A stretch of DNA of 64,000 nucleotides from Citrobacter koseri ATCC BAA-895 (GCF_000018045.1 NC_009792.1:3038001-3102000); one strand, 5' to 3'. Counted from the first letter of the stretch, positions 27,412-37,075 are shown. The notes: a model not told the origin generated them from the letters alone. A program made the numbers and translations.

Positions 27412-28416
27412 CTAACTGCGGCTAAGAATACCGCGACGGTACAAATTACGTTTGATTCGCGTTAAACCTGGCTTCGGTTTACGCGGCTCATCCAGGCTGG
27501 CCAGGACGATCTCCAGGACGCGTTCAGCAACATCACGATGACGCTGTGCGACCGCCAGAACCGGACACTGCAAGAAGTCGAGCAGCTCATTATCGCCAAA
27601 GGTGGCGATCGCCAGGTTGGAAGGCAGCTTCCCGTCACGACGTAACGTTACATCCATCACGCCCTGCAAGAGCGCAAACGACGTGGTAAACAGCGCCTGC
27701 GGCATCGGGTGAGTTTCCAGCCATTTTTCGAACAGCTGCGCCGCCGCTTCCCGCTCGTAGCTGTTGGCATACAGATAGTGTACTTCGCGCGGATCGTCTT
27801 TCCATGCGGTACGGAACCCCTGCTCGCGCAGGAAACTGACGGACAGCTCCGGCAACGCGCCCAGGTAAAGCACCGTTTCCGCCGGGAATTTACGTAACTC
27901 TGCCGCCAGCATTTCCGCATCATCCTGATCCGCCCCGACAACGCTGGTGAAATGTTCGCGATCCAGCGCGCGATCCAGCGCCACGATGGGGAAGGAACCA
28001 TTGGCCCAGCGCTGGTAGAACGGATGCTCCGGCGGTAACGAGGTCGATACAATGATCGCATCCACCTGGCGTTGTAGAAGATGTTCGATACACCGCATTT
28101 CGTTATCCGGCTGATCTTCTGAGCAGGCAATCAGCAGTTGATAACCTCGCTGGCGCGCCTGGCGCTCCAGGTAGTTTGCGATACGGGTATAACTCGTGTT
28201 CTCCAGATCGGGAATGACCAGTCCGATAGAACGTGTGCGTCCAGCACGCAGCCCGGCGGCCACAGCATTCGGGTGGTAATTATGCTCACGCACCACCGCC
28301 ATGACTTTCTCGACGGTCTTGTCGCTCACGCGGTATTGCTTTGCTTTTCCGTTAATAACGTAGCTTGCAGTCGTTCGCGATACACCGGCCAGCCGAGCGA
28401 TTTCATCCAGTTTCAC
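27412..28416 (-). CDS. cra: Cra (FruR), catabolite repressor/activator
   Basis: The product is 334 residues counted from a GTG (protein MKLDEIARLAGVSRTTASYV); an in-frame ATG 16 codons upstream exists, but the family starts at the helix-turn-helix. The LacI-type HTH occupies roughly residues 1-24, with the hinge helix near 50. The rest is a periplasmic-binding-like core that senses fructose-1-phosphate in E. coli. Cra represses glycolytic and activates gluconeogenic operons. It is monocistronic, ending at a REP unit. Confidence 0.96.
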   Translation of the reverse strand: MKLDEIARLAGVSRTTASYVINGKAKQYRVSDKTVEKVMAVVREHNYHPNAVAAGLRAGRTRSIGLVIPDLENTSYTRIANYLERQARQRGYQLLIACSEDQPDNEMRCIEHLLQRQVDAIIVSTSLPPEHPFYQRWANGSFPIVALDRALDREHFTSVVGADQDDAEMLAAELRKFPAETVLYLGALPELSVSFLREQGFRTAWKDDPREVHYLYANSYEREAAAQLFEKWLETHPMPQALFTTSFALLQGVMDVTLRRDGKLPSNLAIATFGDNELLDFLQCPVLAVAQRHRDVAERVLEIVLASLDEPRKPKPGLTRIKRNLYRRGILSRS

Positions 28417-28542
28417 AATTGCCCCTTGCGTAAAATGTACAAACCATAACCATTGTGACGGCATGGGTTAAATTTCTTAACATCTAAGCGCAGAATAGTG
28501 ACTGCGGCAACCGCTTTTATTCCGGGTTACCACTGATTTCGC

Positions 28543-28569
28543 AAAAAAAAGCCAACGGGTAGCGTCGGC
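28543..28569 (-). terminator. Rho-independent terminator of ilvIH
   Basis: On the minus strand a stem GCCGAC/GTTGGC with a 7-base loop is followed by eight T. It lies beyond the REP cluster that follows ilvH, so the REP units fall within the ilvIH transcript. Confidence 0.8.
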
Positions 28570-28585
28570 GGAGGTTGAGACGTCG

Positions 28586-28661
28586 CCTGTAGGCCGGATA
28601 AGCATTAGCGCCATCCGGCAGGGTATAATGGCCTGATGGCGCTTCGCTTATCAGGCCTACA
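28586..28661. repeat. REP element pair (BIME) after ilvH
   Basis: Two inverted REP units (CTGTAGGCCGGATAAGC ... GCGCCATCCGGCA and CCTGATGGCGCTTCGC ... CAGGCCTACA) are separated by about 15 bases, between the ilvH stop and its terminator. Confidence 0.88.
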
Positions 28662-28681
28662 ATTGAAAGACAACACAATGA

Positions 28682-29173
28682 CTAACGCATGATCTTGTCG
28701 CCGCGCGAAAGCCCGACGACGCCGGAACGAGCAACTTCAACAATTTTCGCCACTTCACGCAGCGTCGCCAGAAACGCGTCCAGCTTATCGCTGGTGCCTG
28801 CCAGCTGGACGGTATAAATAGAAGGCGTGACATCAATAATCTGCCCACGGAAAATCTCCGTGTTGCGCTTCACCTCTTCCCTTCCGTATCCGCTGGCCTG
28901 AATCTTCACCAGCATGATTTCTCGCTCAACGTGCGCGCCCTGCCCAAGTTCGCTTACGCGCAGAACATCCACCAGCTTGTGCAGTTGCTTTTCAATTTGC
29001 TCCAGAACTTTCTCATCGCCAACCGTCTGGATGGTCATACGCGATAACGTCGGATCGTCGGTCGGCGCGACGGTAAGGCTTTCAATGTTGTATCCACGCT
29101 GGGCGAAGAGGCCAATCACACGCGACAATGCACCCGACTCGTTTTCCAGCAATACTGATAATATCCGGCGCAT
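28682..29173 (-). CDS. ilvH: Acetolactate synthase III regulatory subunit
   Basis: The product is 163 residues, starting MRRILSVLLENESGALSRV; upstream in-frame codons belong to the ilvI end. It has an N-terminal ACT domain (the NESGALSRVIGLFAQRGYNI segment binds valine in E. coli) and a second C-terminal domain. IlvH activates IlvI and confers valine feedback inhibition. Two bases separate it from ilvI. Confidence 0.97.
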   Translation of the reverse strand: MRRILSVLLENESGALSRVIGLFAQRGYNIESLTVAPTDDPTLSRMTIQTVGDEKVLEQIEKQLHKLVDVLRVSELGQGAHVEREIMLVKIQASGYGREEVKRNTEIFRGQIIDVTPSIYTVQLAGTSDKLDAFLATLREVAKIVEVARSGVVGLSRGDKIMR

Positions 29174-29175
29174 AA

Positions 29176-30900
29176 TCAGGTCCTCTCCGTTTTGCTTAAC
29201 CACATTTCATCCATCCCGCCCCCACGAATCTGCATCGGGTAGACATGCTCACTGCCATCGACGGTGACATCGACAAACACCAGACGATGGTTACGCACAT
29301 GTTCCAGCGCTTCGCCCAGCTTGCTCTCCAGTTCATCTGGATGATTAATCTGGATACCGATATGCCCATAAGCCTCGGCAAGGCGTACAAAATCGGGCAG
29401 CGACTGCATGTAAGACTGGGAGTGGCGCCCGGAGTAGATCATGTCCTGCCACTGTTTGACCATGCCGAGATAGCGGTTGTTAAGGTTGAGCACCAGCACC
29501 GGCAGTTCATATTGCAGCGCCGTCGACAGCTCCTGAATGTTCATCTGAATGCTGCCATCTCCCGTGACGCACACCACCGTTTCATCCGGCAGCGCCATCT
29601 TCACGCCCAGGGCCGCTGGCAGGCCAAAGCCCATCGTGCCGAGACCGCCGGAGTTAATCCAGCGACGCGGCTTATCAAAGGGGTAGTAGAGCGCGGCGAA
29701 CATCTGGTGCTGACCGACATCAGAAGTGACATACGCATCGCCTTTCGTCAGACGCCAGATAGCCTCGATCACCGCCTGCGGTTTAATGCTCTCGCTTTGG
29801 GTGTCATATTTCAGGCACTGACGGGCGCGCCAGCGTTCAATGTGTTGCCACCAGTCGCGAATATCATCCAGCGGCTGCTGCGCGACTTCCTGCGGCAGTA
29901 ATTCCAGCATTTGCTCCAGAACCAGGCGCGCATCGCCCACAATGGGAATATCCGCCGTCACGGTTTTAGAGATAGAGGTCGGATCGATATCGATATGCAG
30001 CACGGTCGCATTCGGGCAGTATTTCGCCAGATTATTGGTCGTGCGATCGTCAAAACGCACCCCGACGGCAAAAATCACATCGGAATGATGCATGGTCATG
30101 TTGGCTTCATAGGTGCCGTGCATCCCCAGCATCCCTAACGACTGACGATGCGTGGCCGGGAATGCGCCCAGCCCCATCAGCGACGAGACGACCGGCAGGT
30201 TGAGCGCTTCAATGGTTTGCCGCAGTTGTTCATGACAACCCGCATTCACTGCACCGCCGCCGACGTAGACCACCGGTTTTTTTGCCGCCGCCAGCGTTTG
30301 CAGCGCGCGCTTAATCTGCCCTTTATGCCCTGTCGTGGTCGGGTTATAAGAGCGCATACTGACCGACTCCGGCCAGACGTAAGGCAACTTTTTCGCCGGA
30401 TTCAGAATATCTTTCGGGAGGTCCACGACCACGGGTCCAGGACGCCCGCTTGCCGCCAGCCAGAACGCTTTTTTCAGCACCTGCGGGATGTCTTCCGTCT
30501 GTTTAACGAGGAAGCTGTGTTTCACCACCGGACGTGAGATCCCCACCATGTCGCATTCCTGAAAGGCGTCATAGCCAATCAACGACGTCGCCACTTGCCC
30601 GGAAAGGATGACCAGAGGAATGGAGTCCATATAGGCCGTGGCAATACCGGTGATCGCATTCGTGGCGCCTGGCCCGGAAGTGACCAGAACGACCCCGACT
30701 TCACCTGTTGCCCGTGCCAGGCCATCCGCCATATGCACAGCCGCTTGTTCATGACGGACAAGCACATGATCGATACCACCGACCGTGTGCAGCGCATCAT
30801 AAATATCGAGGACCGCGCCCCCGGGATAACCGAATACCTGCTTCACGCCCTGATCGATGAGCGATCGGACGACCATCTCGGCTCCAGACAACATCTCCAT
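29176..30900 (-). CDS. ilvI: Acetolactate synthase III catalytic subunit
   Basis: The product is 574 residues from the ATG at 30900 (MEMLSGAEMVV), the E. coli length. It carries the thiamine-diphosphate active-site glutamate in RHEQAAVHMADG and the ThDP/Mg motif GDGSIQMNIQELSTA. It condenses pyruvate with pyruvate or 2-ketobutyrate in valine and isoleucine synthesis. The frame is uninterrupted, so AHAS III is predicted active. That matters because ilvI of S. Typhimurium LT2 was reported to be inactive through early termination (from memory). It lies downstream of leuO on the same strand. Confidence 0.97.
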   Translation of the reverse strand: MEMLSGAEMVVRSLIDQGVKQVFGYPGGAVLDIYDALHTVGGIDHVLVRHEQAAVHMADGLARATGEVGVVLVTSGPGATNAITGIATAYMDSIPLVILSGQVATSLIGYDAFQECDMVGISRPVVKHSFLVKQTEDIPQVLKKAFWLAASGRPGPVVVDLPKDILNPAKKLPYVWPESVSMRSYNPTTTGHKGQIKRALQTLAAAKKPVVYVGGGAVNAGCHEQLRQTIEALNLPVVSSLMGLGAFPATHRQSLGMLGMHGTYEANMTMHHSDVIFAVGVRFDDRTTNNLAKYCPNATVLHIDIDPTSISKTVTADIPIVGDARLVLEQMLELLPQEVAQQPLDDIRDWWQHIERWRARQCLKYDTQSESIKPQAVIEAIWRLTKGDAYVTSDVGQHQMFAALYYPFDKPRRWINSGGLGTMGFGLPAALGVKMALPDETVVCVTGDGSIQMNIQELSTALQYELPVLVLNLNNRYLGMVKQWQDMIYSGRHSQSYMQSLPDFVRLAEAYGHIGIQINHPDELESKLGEALEHVRNHRLVFVDVTVDGSEHVYPMQIRGGGMDEMWLSKTERT

Positions 30901-30939
30901 GGCTTGCTCCACTATTATGATGATTTACCTTTTGCTAAC

Positions 30940-30968
30940 ACATTAACTGCTCACCATGACGCAGGCAA
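30940..30968 (-). promoter_or_regulatory. Possible ilvIH promoter
   Basis: On the minus strand TTGCCT and TAATGT are separated by 17 bases, about 40 bases from the ilvI ATG. The -10 match is weak, fitting a promoter that in E. coli needs Lrp bound upstream. The AT-rich DNA from 30969 to 31167 is where those Lrp sites would be, but I cannot place them individually. Confidence 0.35.
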
Positions 30969-31167
30969 TTCAGGCTGATGTCGTCGTTCGAAGATAAATA
31001 AGAATAAATGAGATGAAAGCGCAGAAGAAACGGCGAATTACACCAGGATAAGCAGATGTGATGATAAATAATCGCTTAAAAATGGGGACTTACAGCAATA
31101 TCGCCATTTTTTGCGATATGCGTAAAGCGCCTGAATGCACAATTCAGTATAAAATTTCACACACAGA

Positions 31168-31209
31168 CGAAAAAGCAGAATAAACCAGATATTTCACTCT
31201 GATTTATTC
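31168..31209 (-). terminator. Rho-independent terminator of leuO
   Basis: Minus strand: an 11-bp stem (31199-31209 with 31178-31188, one G-T pair) and 10-base loop followed by TGCTTTTTCG. It starts 10 bases past the leuO stop. It would separate leuO from ilvIH transcription. Confidence 0.75.
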
Positions 31210-31218
31210 CGCCCGTAT

Positions 31219-32163
31219 TCACTTTTGACAGACAGAAACCAATAACTCTTCCATCCATTGATGACCCTTATCCCGACCCGCGGCATCATGCCAGGAAAGA
31301 TAACAGGTCCGGCTATTCAGTTTTAAAGGCAACGGTAATATCTGTAACGCTAATGACTCGGCAAATTCATCGGCTAACCAACGCGGCGCAACTGCCACCA
31401 GTTGCGTTTGAGAGACAACATTAAGCACGCTGATCAATGCCATTCCCTGATAAGCGATGCAGCTTTGTCTGTCTGGCGTGTCATACCACGGCTGGCTAAA
31501 CGAGGCATAACGATCGAGTGAAACGACCGCATGTTGTTCATTATAAACATCGCTCTCCAGCAACGGACCGCTGATACGCGGATGTTTTCTGCTGGCGACC
31601 AGCACCATTTCATCTTTAAATAACGATACGCTGGTAAACTCAGGACGGCGAAACTCTTCATACCCAATAACAAATTCCGTTTCCTGATAACGCAGCTGAT
31701 GTTCCGTATTTTGATTTAACGATGATTTAAAAACGACATGAATATTCGGCGCAATCTTTTCAACGCGATTATAAATAAGCGACGTCAGAATATTATCCAG
31801 CGGGCTGCACACGCAAAGATGGAATACACGCTCGCTGCTGGCGGGTTCAAAACCTGAACCGGGCAACTCATTTTGCACCAACTGTAACGCCTGGCGAACG
31901 GAACCAAATAGCTGATAAGCGCGCGCCGTTGGCTGGATACCGCGTCCGTACCGGACAAACAGCTCGTCATTAAACATGACTTTCAGACGCGCCACCGCAT
32001 TACTGACGGCAGGCTGCGACATCCCCAGGGAGTGGGCCGCCCGCGTGATATTCTGCTCTTGCATCACGGCGTCAAAGACGGTCAGTAAATTCAGATCAAC
32101 CATACGAAGCTGAGGCTTAACCATTTCTATCGGATGCGGTTTATCTATTTCTATCTCTGGCAT
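31219..32163 (-). CDS. leuO: LeuO, LysR-type regulator that relieves H-NS silencing
   Basis: The product is 314 residues from the ATG at 32163 (MPEIEIDKPHP), the E. coli length; an ATG six codons upstream is also in frame. The winged HTH covers roughly residues 22-80 (FDAVMQEQNITRAAHSLGMSQPAVSNAV in two parts). The C-terminal effector domain follows. LeuO antagonises H-NS at many loci, including cas, bgl and virulence genes. The first 20 residues are less conserved than the rest. AT-rich flanks on both sides are consistent with H-NS control of leuO itself. Confidence 0.96.
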   Translation of the reverse strand: MPEIEIDKPHPIEMVKPQLRMVDLNLLTVFDAVMQEQNITRAAHSLGMSQPAVSNAVARLKVMFNDELFVRYGRGIQPTARAYQLFGSVRQALQLVQNELPGSGFEPASSERVFHLCVCSPLDNILTSLIYNRVEKIAPNIHVVFKSSLNQNTEHQLRYQETEFVIGYEEFRRPEFTSVSLFKDEMVLVASRKHPRISGPLLESDVYNEQHAVVSLDRYASFSQPWYDTPDRQSCIAYQGMALISVLNVVSQTQLVAVAPRWLADEFAESLALQILPLPLKLNSRTCYLSWHDAAGRDKGHQWMEELLVSVCQK

Positions 32164-32759
32164 AGTTAACTCCACTGTCACACTAAACTCCCTTTTTCTT
32201 GACGAAATGCAGAAATAATCTCAGGAAATATGATTTATCATGCATATAAAATAAGAAAAAGAGAAAACATAAAAATTAGGAAAACATAAAGGCATCGTTC
32301 AGGAAAAGGCGAAAGCCCATGCCAGTACAATACGGCAGAGGCCACAGCACGATGATTCATAATGTTTAAATTACAAAAGCAATATAAACATAAGCGTGGC
32401 GAATATACAATCATGCTTTTGGTGAATAATAAATTAAGTTTTAATTAATTGTTTATATTAGTTGTGCTTTTACTCTTAACAATAATTTATCAATAACGAG
32501 TGCAACGGATTCATTAATTTATTCACGAAAGATATAAAAATAAATAAAATCAAAAAGATAAGTACGACCTTTGCAATACCTTTACCCCCCTTTCAGCTTG
32601 CTGTAGTTGCAAATAAACATGCTCAAATATGTCAAACAGTGAAAAGTATGTACGCACCTCCTGTCGATTTATTTTGCATTCGCCTGAAAGTTCAGCACAA
32701 TTAGCTAAAGTACAGAACGCAAGATCCCCTCTGCATGGGAGGGTTTATCTGCAACAGGG
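32164..32759. other. AT-rich intergenic region between leuO and the leu promoter
   Basis: About 600 bases without a gene; the segment 32190-32580 is strongly AT-rich with many A- and T-tracts, in contrast to the GC-rich genes around it. In E. coli and Salmonella the equivalent region binds H-NS and LeuO and links the ilvIH, leuO and leuABCD promoters by DNA supercoiling. I see no ORF with a ribosome binding site here. Confidence 0.6.
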
Positions 32760-32788
32760 TTGACATCGCGCAGCGTATCCAGTACCAC
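32760..32788 (+). promoter_or_regulatory. leuABCD promoter
   Basis: A consensus -35 TTGACA (32760-32765) and a weak -10 TACCAC (32783-32788) are separated by 17 bases. This is the position of the characterised leu promoter, about 35 bases before the leuL start. Confidence 0.75.
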
Positions 32789-32822
32789 TAAAAGCATATC
32801 GCATTCATCTGGAGTTGATTTA

Positions 32823-32909
32823 ATGATTCGTATCGCTCGCTTTAACGGTCTACTACTACTAAACGCATCTTCGTTGCGCGGTAGACTGGTGAGCGACATT
32901 CAGCATTAA
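32823..32909 (+). CDS. leuL: LeuL, leu operon leader peptide
   Basis: A 28-residue peptide beginning MIRIARFNG and ending SDIQH. It contains four consecutive leucine codons, all the rare CTA. Scarcity of charged leucyl-tRNA stalls the ribosome there and allows antitermination of leuABCD. The first residues and the stretch after the leucines differ from the E. coli leader as I recall it, but the Leu run and the QH ending are kept. The ribosome binding site is TGGAG at 32810-32814. Confidence 0.95.
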   Translation: MIRIARFNGLLLLNASSLRGRLVSDIQH

Positions 32910-32930
32910 GTCAGCATCAGTAAGATTAAA

Positions 32931-32957
32931 AACCCGCGCCGTTGCGCGGGTTTTTTT
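32931..32957 (+). terminator. leu operon attenuator (terminator hairpin)
   Basis: The stem CCCGCGC/GCGCGGG with a short loop is followed by seven T, ending just upstream of leuA. Together with the leader peptide it forms the classic attenuation switch. Confidence 0.92.
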
Positions 32958-32999
32958 ATGCTCGAAGCAAGGCGCCCTAAAGAGACAAGGACCTAAACC

Positions 33000-34571
33000 A
33001 TGAGCCAGCAAGTCATTATTTTCGATACCACTTTACGCGACGGTGAACAGGCGTTACAGGCTAGCCTGAGTGTGAAAGAAAAGCTGCAAATTGCCCTGGC
33101 CCTTGAACGTATGGGCGTCGATGTGATGGAAGTGGGTTTTCCCGTCTCTTCACCTGGCGATTTTGAGTCGGTACAGACTATCGCCCGCCAGGTCAAAAAC
33201 AGCCGCGTTTGCGCGTTAGCCCGCTGCGTGGAAAAAGATATCGACGTCGCGGCAGAATCACTGAAGGTCGCGGACGCTTTCCGCATCCATACCTTTATCG
33301 CCACCTCGCCGATGCATATCGCCACCAAGCTGCGCAGCACGCTGGATGAAGTGATTGAGCGTGCTATCTATATGGTTAAGCGTGCACGTAATTACACTGA
33401 TGACGTGGAGTTCTCATGTGAAGACGCAGGCCGTACCCCGATTGACGATCTCGCTCGCGTCGTGGAAGCGGCGATCAATGCGGGCGCGAAAACAATCAAC
33501 ATTCCCGATACTGTGGGCTACACCATGCCCTTCGAGTTCGGCGGTATTATTTCCGGGCTGTATGAGCGCGTACCGAATATCGACAAGGCCATCATCTCCG
33601 TACATACCCATGATGATTTAGGTCTGGGCGTCGGCAACGCGCTGGCGGCTGTCCACGCGGGCGCGCGTCAGGTTGAAGGCGCCATGAACGGTATCGGCGA
33701 ACGTGCCGGTAACTGCTCGCTGGAAGAAGTCATCATGGCGATCAAGGTACGCCAGGACATTCTGAATGTGCATACCCGCATCAATCACCAGGAGATCTGG
33801 CGCACCAGCCAGTTGGTCAGTCAGATCTGCAACATGCCAATCCCGGCGAACAAAGCGATTGTCGGCAGCGGCGCATTCGCCCACTCCTCCGGCATTCACC
33901 AGGACGGCGTGCTGAAAAACCGTGAAAACTACGAAATCATGACGCCAGAGTCTATCGGCCTGAACCAGATCCAGTTGAACCTGACCTCTCGCTCCGGGCG
34001 TGCGGCCGTAAAACACCGTATGGACGAGATGGGCTATAAAGAGAGTGAATACAATCTGGATAACCTGTACGACGCTTTCCTGAAGCTGGCGGATAAAAAA
34101 GGTCAGGTATTCGATTACGACCTGGAGGCGCTGGCCTTCATCAATAAACAACAGGAAGAGCCAGAGCATTTCCGTCTGGACTATTTCAGCGTGCAGTCCG
34201 GCTCTAACGATATCGCCACGGCCTCCGTCAAACTGGCCTGCGGCGACGACATCAAAGCGGAAGCCGCGAACGGCAACGGCCCGGTCGATGCCATTTACCA
34301 GGCCATCAACCGCATCACCGATTACAACATCGAACTGGTGAAATACAGCCTGTCGGCGAAAGGCCACGGCAAAGATGCGCTGGGCCAGGTGGATATCGTC
34401 GCCAACTATAACGGCCGTCGCTTCCACGGGGTCGGTCTGGCGACCGATATCGTCGAATCCTCCGCGAAAGCGATGGTGCATGTCCTGAACAACATCTGGC
34501 GCGCCGCCGAAGTCGAAAAAGAATTGCAACGCAAAGCTCAGAATAAAGAGAACAATAAGGAAACCGTGTGA
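33000..34571 (+). CDS. leuA: 2-isopropylmalate synthase
   Basis: The product is 523 residues. LeuA condenses acetyl-CoA with 2-ketoisovalerate, the committed step to leucine. The HMG-lyase-type barrel opens with FDTTLRDGEQ (metal-binding Asp), and HTHDDLGLGVGNAL holds the two metal histidines. The C-terminal third is the LeuA dimer domain that binds leucine for feedback inhibition. The stop codon overlaps the leuB start as TGATG. Confidence 0.98.
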   Translation: MSQQVIIFDTTLRDGEQALQASLSVKEKLQIALALERMGVDVMEVGFPVSSPGDFESVQTIARQVKNSRVCALARCVEKDIDVAAESLKVADAFRIHTFIATSPMHIATKLRSTLDEVIERAIYMVKRARNYTDDVEFSCEDAGRTPIDDLARVVEAAINAGAKTINIPDTVGYTMPFEFGGIISGLYERVPNIDKAIISVHTHDDLGLGVGNALAAVHAGARQVEGAMNGIGERAGNCSLEEVIMAIKVRQDILNVHTRINHQEIWRTSQLVSQICNMPIPANKAIVGSGAFAHSSGIHQDGVLKNRENYEIMTPESIGLNQIQLNLTSRSGRAAVKHRMDEMGYKESEYNLDNLYDAFLKLADKKGQVFDYDLEALAFINKQQEEPEHFRLDYFSVQSGSNDIATASVKLACGDDIKAEAANGNGPVDAIYQAINRITDYNIELVKYSLSAKGHGKDALGQVDIVANYNGRRFHGVGLATDIVESSAKAMVHVLNNIWRAAEVEKELQRKAQNKENNKETV

Positions 34572-35662
34572 TGTCGAAGAATTACCATATTGCTGTTTTG
34601 CCGGGTGACGGTATTGGCCCGGAAGTGATGGCGCAAGCCCTGAAAGTCCTGGAAGCCGTTCGCAGTCGTTTTGCCATGCGCATTACCACCAGCCATTACG
34701 ATGTCGGCGGCGCCGCTATCGACAACCATGGTCAACCGCTGCCGAAGGCGACCGTTGAAGGCTGTGAACAGGCGGATGCCATTCTGTTTGGCTCCGTCGG
34801 CGGCCCGAAATGGGAAAATCTGCCGCCGGACAGCCAACCGGAACGCGGCGCATTGCTGCCGCTGCGTAAACACTTCAAATTGTTTAGCAACCTGCGTCCG
34901 GCAAAGCTGTACCAGGGGCTGGAAGCCTTCTGTCCGCTGCGCGCCGACATCGCGGCCAACGGTTTCGACATCCTGTGCGTGCGTGAATTGACCGGCGGGA
35001 TCTATTTTGGTCAGCCGAAAGGCCGCGAAGGTAGCGGGCAACATGAAAAAGCCTTCGATACCGAGGTGTATCACCGTTTTGAAATCGAACGTATTGCGCG
35101 CATCGCCTTCGAATCGGCGCGTAAACGTCGCCGTAAGGTTACGTCGATCGACAAAGCCAACGTCCTGCAAACATCCATTCTGTGGCGCGAGATCGTCAAT
35201 GAGGTCGCCAAAGCGTACCCGGATGTCGAACTGGCGCACATGTACATCGACAATGCCACGATGCAGTTGATTAAAGATCCCTCTCAGTTTGACGTGCTGC
35301 TGTGCTCCAACCTGTTTGGCGACATTCTGTCTGACGAATGCGCGATGATCACCGGCTCAATGGGGATGTTGCCTTCCGCCAGCCTGAACGAGCAGGGTTT
35401 CGGCCTGTATGAACCTGCGGGCGGTTCTGCGCCGGATATCGCCGGGAAAAACATCGCCAACCCGATCGCGCAGATCCTGTCGCTGGCGTTACTGCTGCGT
35501 TACAGCCTGGATGCCGACGATGCGGCAACGGCCATTGAAAGCGCTATTAACCGCGCATTAGAAGAAGGTATTCGCACCGGTGATTTAGCCCGTGGCGCTG
35601 CCGCTGTCAGTACTGATGAGATGGGCGACATCATTGCCCGTTATGTCGCCGAAGGGGTGTAA
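34571..35662 (+). CDS. leuB: 3-isopropylmalate dehydrogenase
   Basis: The product is 363 residues from the ATG at 34571; a GTG one codon earlier is open but the ATG fits the family. LeuB oxidises and decarboxylates 3-isopropylmalate with NAD. The PGDGIGPEV N-terminus, the LSDECAMITGSMGMLPSAS motif that binds substrate and metal, and the EPAGGSAPDIAGK stretch of the NAD pocket are visible. Coupled to leuA by a one-base overlap. Confidence 0.98.
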   Translation: MSKNYHIAVLPGDGIGPEVMAQALKVLEAVRSRFAMRITTSHYDVGGAAIDNHGQPLPKATVEGCEQADAILFGSVGGPKWENLPPDSQPERGALLPLRKHFKLFSNLRPAKLYQGLEAFCPLRADIAANGFDILCVRELTGGIYFGQPKGREGSGQHEKAFDTEVYHRFEIERIARIAFESARKRRRKVTSIDKANVLQTSILWREIVNEVAKAYPDVELAHMYIDNATMQLIKDPSQFDVLLCSNLFGDILSDECAMITGSMGMLPSASLNEQGFGLYEPAGGSAPDIAGKNIANPIAQILSLALLLRYSLDADDAATAIESAINRALEEGIRTGDLARGAAAVSTDEMGDIIARYVAEGV

Positions 35663-35664
35663 TC

Positions 35665-37065
35665 ATGGCTAAAACGTTGTATGAAAAATTGTTCGATGCG
35701 CATGTGGTTTATGAGGCGCAGAACGAAACCCCGCTGCTGTACATCGACAGGCATCTGGTGCATGAAGTGACCTCTCCGCAGGCGTTTGACGGCCTGCGCG
35801 CCCACGGCCGCCCGGTTCGCCAGCCCGGTAAAACCTTCGCGACGATGGATCATAACGTCTCTACGCAAACCAAAGACATCAACGCCTCTGGCGAGATGGC
35901 GCGGATTCAGATGCAGGAGTTGATCAAAAACTGCAAAGCGTTCGGCGTGGAGCTGTATGACCTGAACCACCCGTATCAGGGGATCGTCCACGTAATGGGG
36001 CCGGAACAGGGCGTGACCTTACCGGGGATGACCATTGTTTGCGGCGATTCCCATACCGCCACGCACGGCGCATTCGGCGCGCTGGCGTTTGGCATCGGCA
36101 CCTCCGAAGTTGAACACGTTCTGGCGACGCAGACCCTGAAACAGGGCCGCGCAAAAACCATGAAGATTGAGGTGAAAGGCACGGCTGCGCCGGGCATTAC
36201 GGCGAAAGATATCGTGCTGGCGATTATCGGTAAAACCGGCAGCGCGGGCGGTACGGGCCATGTGGTCGAGTTCTGCGGCGAAGCAATTCGCAATCTGAGC
36301 ATGGAAGGTCGTATGACCCTGTGCAACATGGCGATCGAGATGGGCGCCAAAGCCGGTCTGGTCGCGCCGGATGACACCACCTTCAACTACGTAAAAGGGC
36401 GTCTGCACGCCCCGAAAGGCAGCGATTTTGACGATGCCGTCGCATACTGGAAAACCCTGAAAACCGACGACGGCGCAACGTTCGATACCGTCGTGACCCT
36501 GCAAGCGGAAGACATTGCGCCGCAGGTTACCTGGGGAACCAACCCGGGTCAGGTTATCTCCGTCAACGACAATATCCCCGATCCGGCCTCGTTTGCCGAT
36601 CCTGTCGAGCGCGCAAGCGCCGAAAAAGCGCTGGCCTATATGGGGCTGAAACCGGGCATTCCGTTAACCGACGTGGCGATCGACAAAGTGTTTATCGGTT
36701 CCTGCACCAACTCGCGTATTGAAGATTTACGCGCGGCGGCGGAAATCGCCAAAGGGCGTAAAGTTGCACCGGGCGTTCAGGCTCTGGTGGTTCCCGGCTC
36801 CGGCCCGGTAAAAGCGCAGGCAGAGGCGGAAGGTCTGGATAAGATCTTTATCGAAGCCGGTTTTGAATGGCGTTTACCAGGCTGTTCCATGTGTCTGGCG
36901 ATGAACAACGACCGTCTGAATCCGGGCGAGCGCTGCGCCTCCACCAGCAACCGTAACTTTGAAGGTCGTCAGGGGCGCGGCGGACGCACGCATCTGGTTA
37001 GCCCGGCGATGGCTGCCGCTGCCGCCGTCACCGGTCATTTCGCCGATATTCGCAGCATCAAATAA
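35665..37065 (+). CDS. leuC: 3-isopropylmalate dehydratase large subunit
   Basis: The product is 466 residues of the aconitase superfamily. The three cysteines that hold the 4Fe-4S cluster are present in GSCTNSR (around 347) and PGCSMC (around 407 and 410). With LeuD it isomerises 2- to 3-isopropylmalate. The HTHDVG-like [15 protein letters not shown] stretch is also typical. Two bases separate it from leuB, and leuD starts 10 bases on. Confidence 0.98.
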
Positions 37066-37075
37066 GGAGCACACC

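Noticed and set aside
33618..34529. A 303-codon open frame on the minus strand
   Set aside because: It is antisense to leuA and has no ribosome binding site or known domain; the leuA frame is certain.
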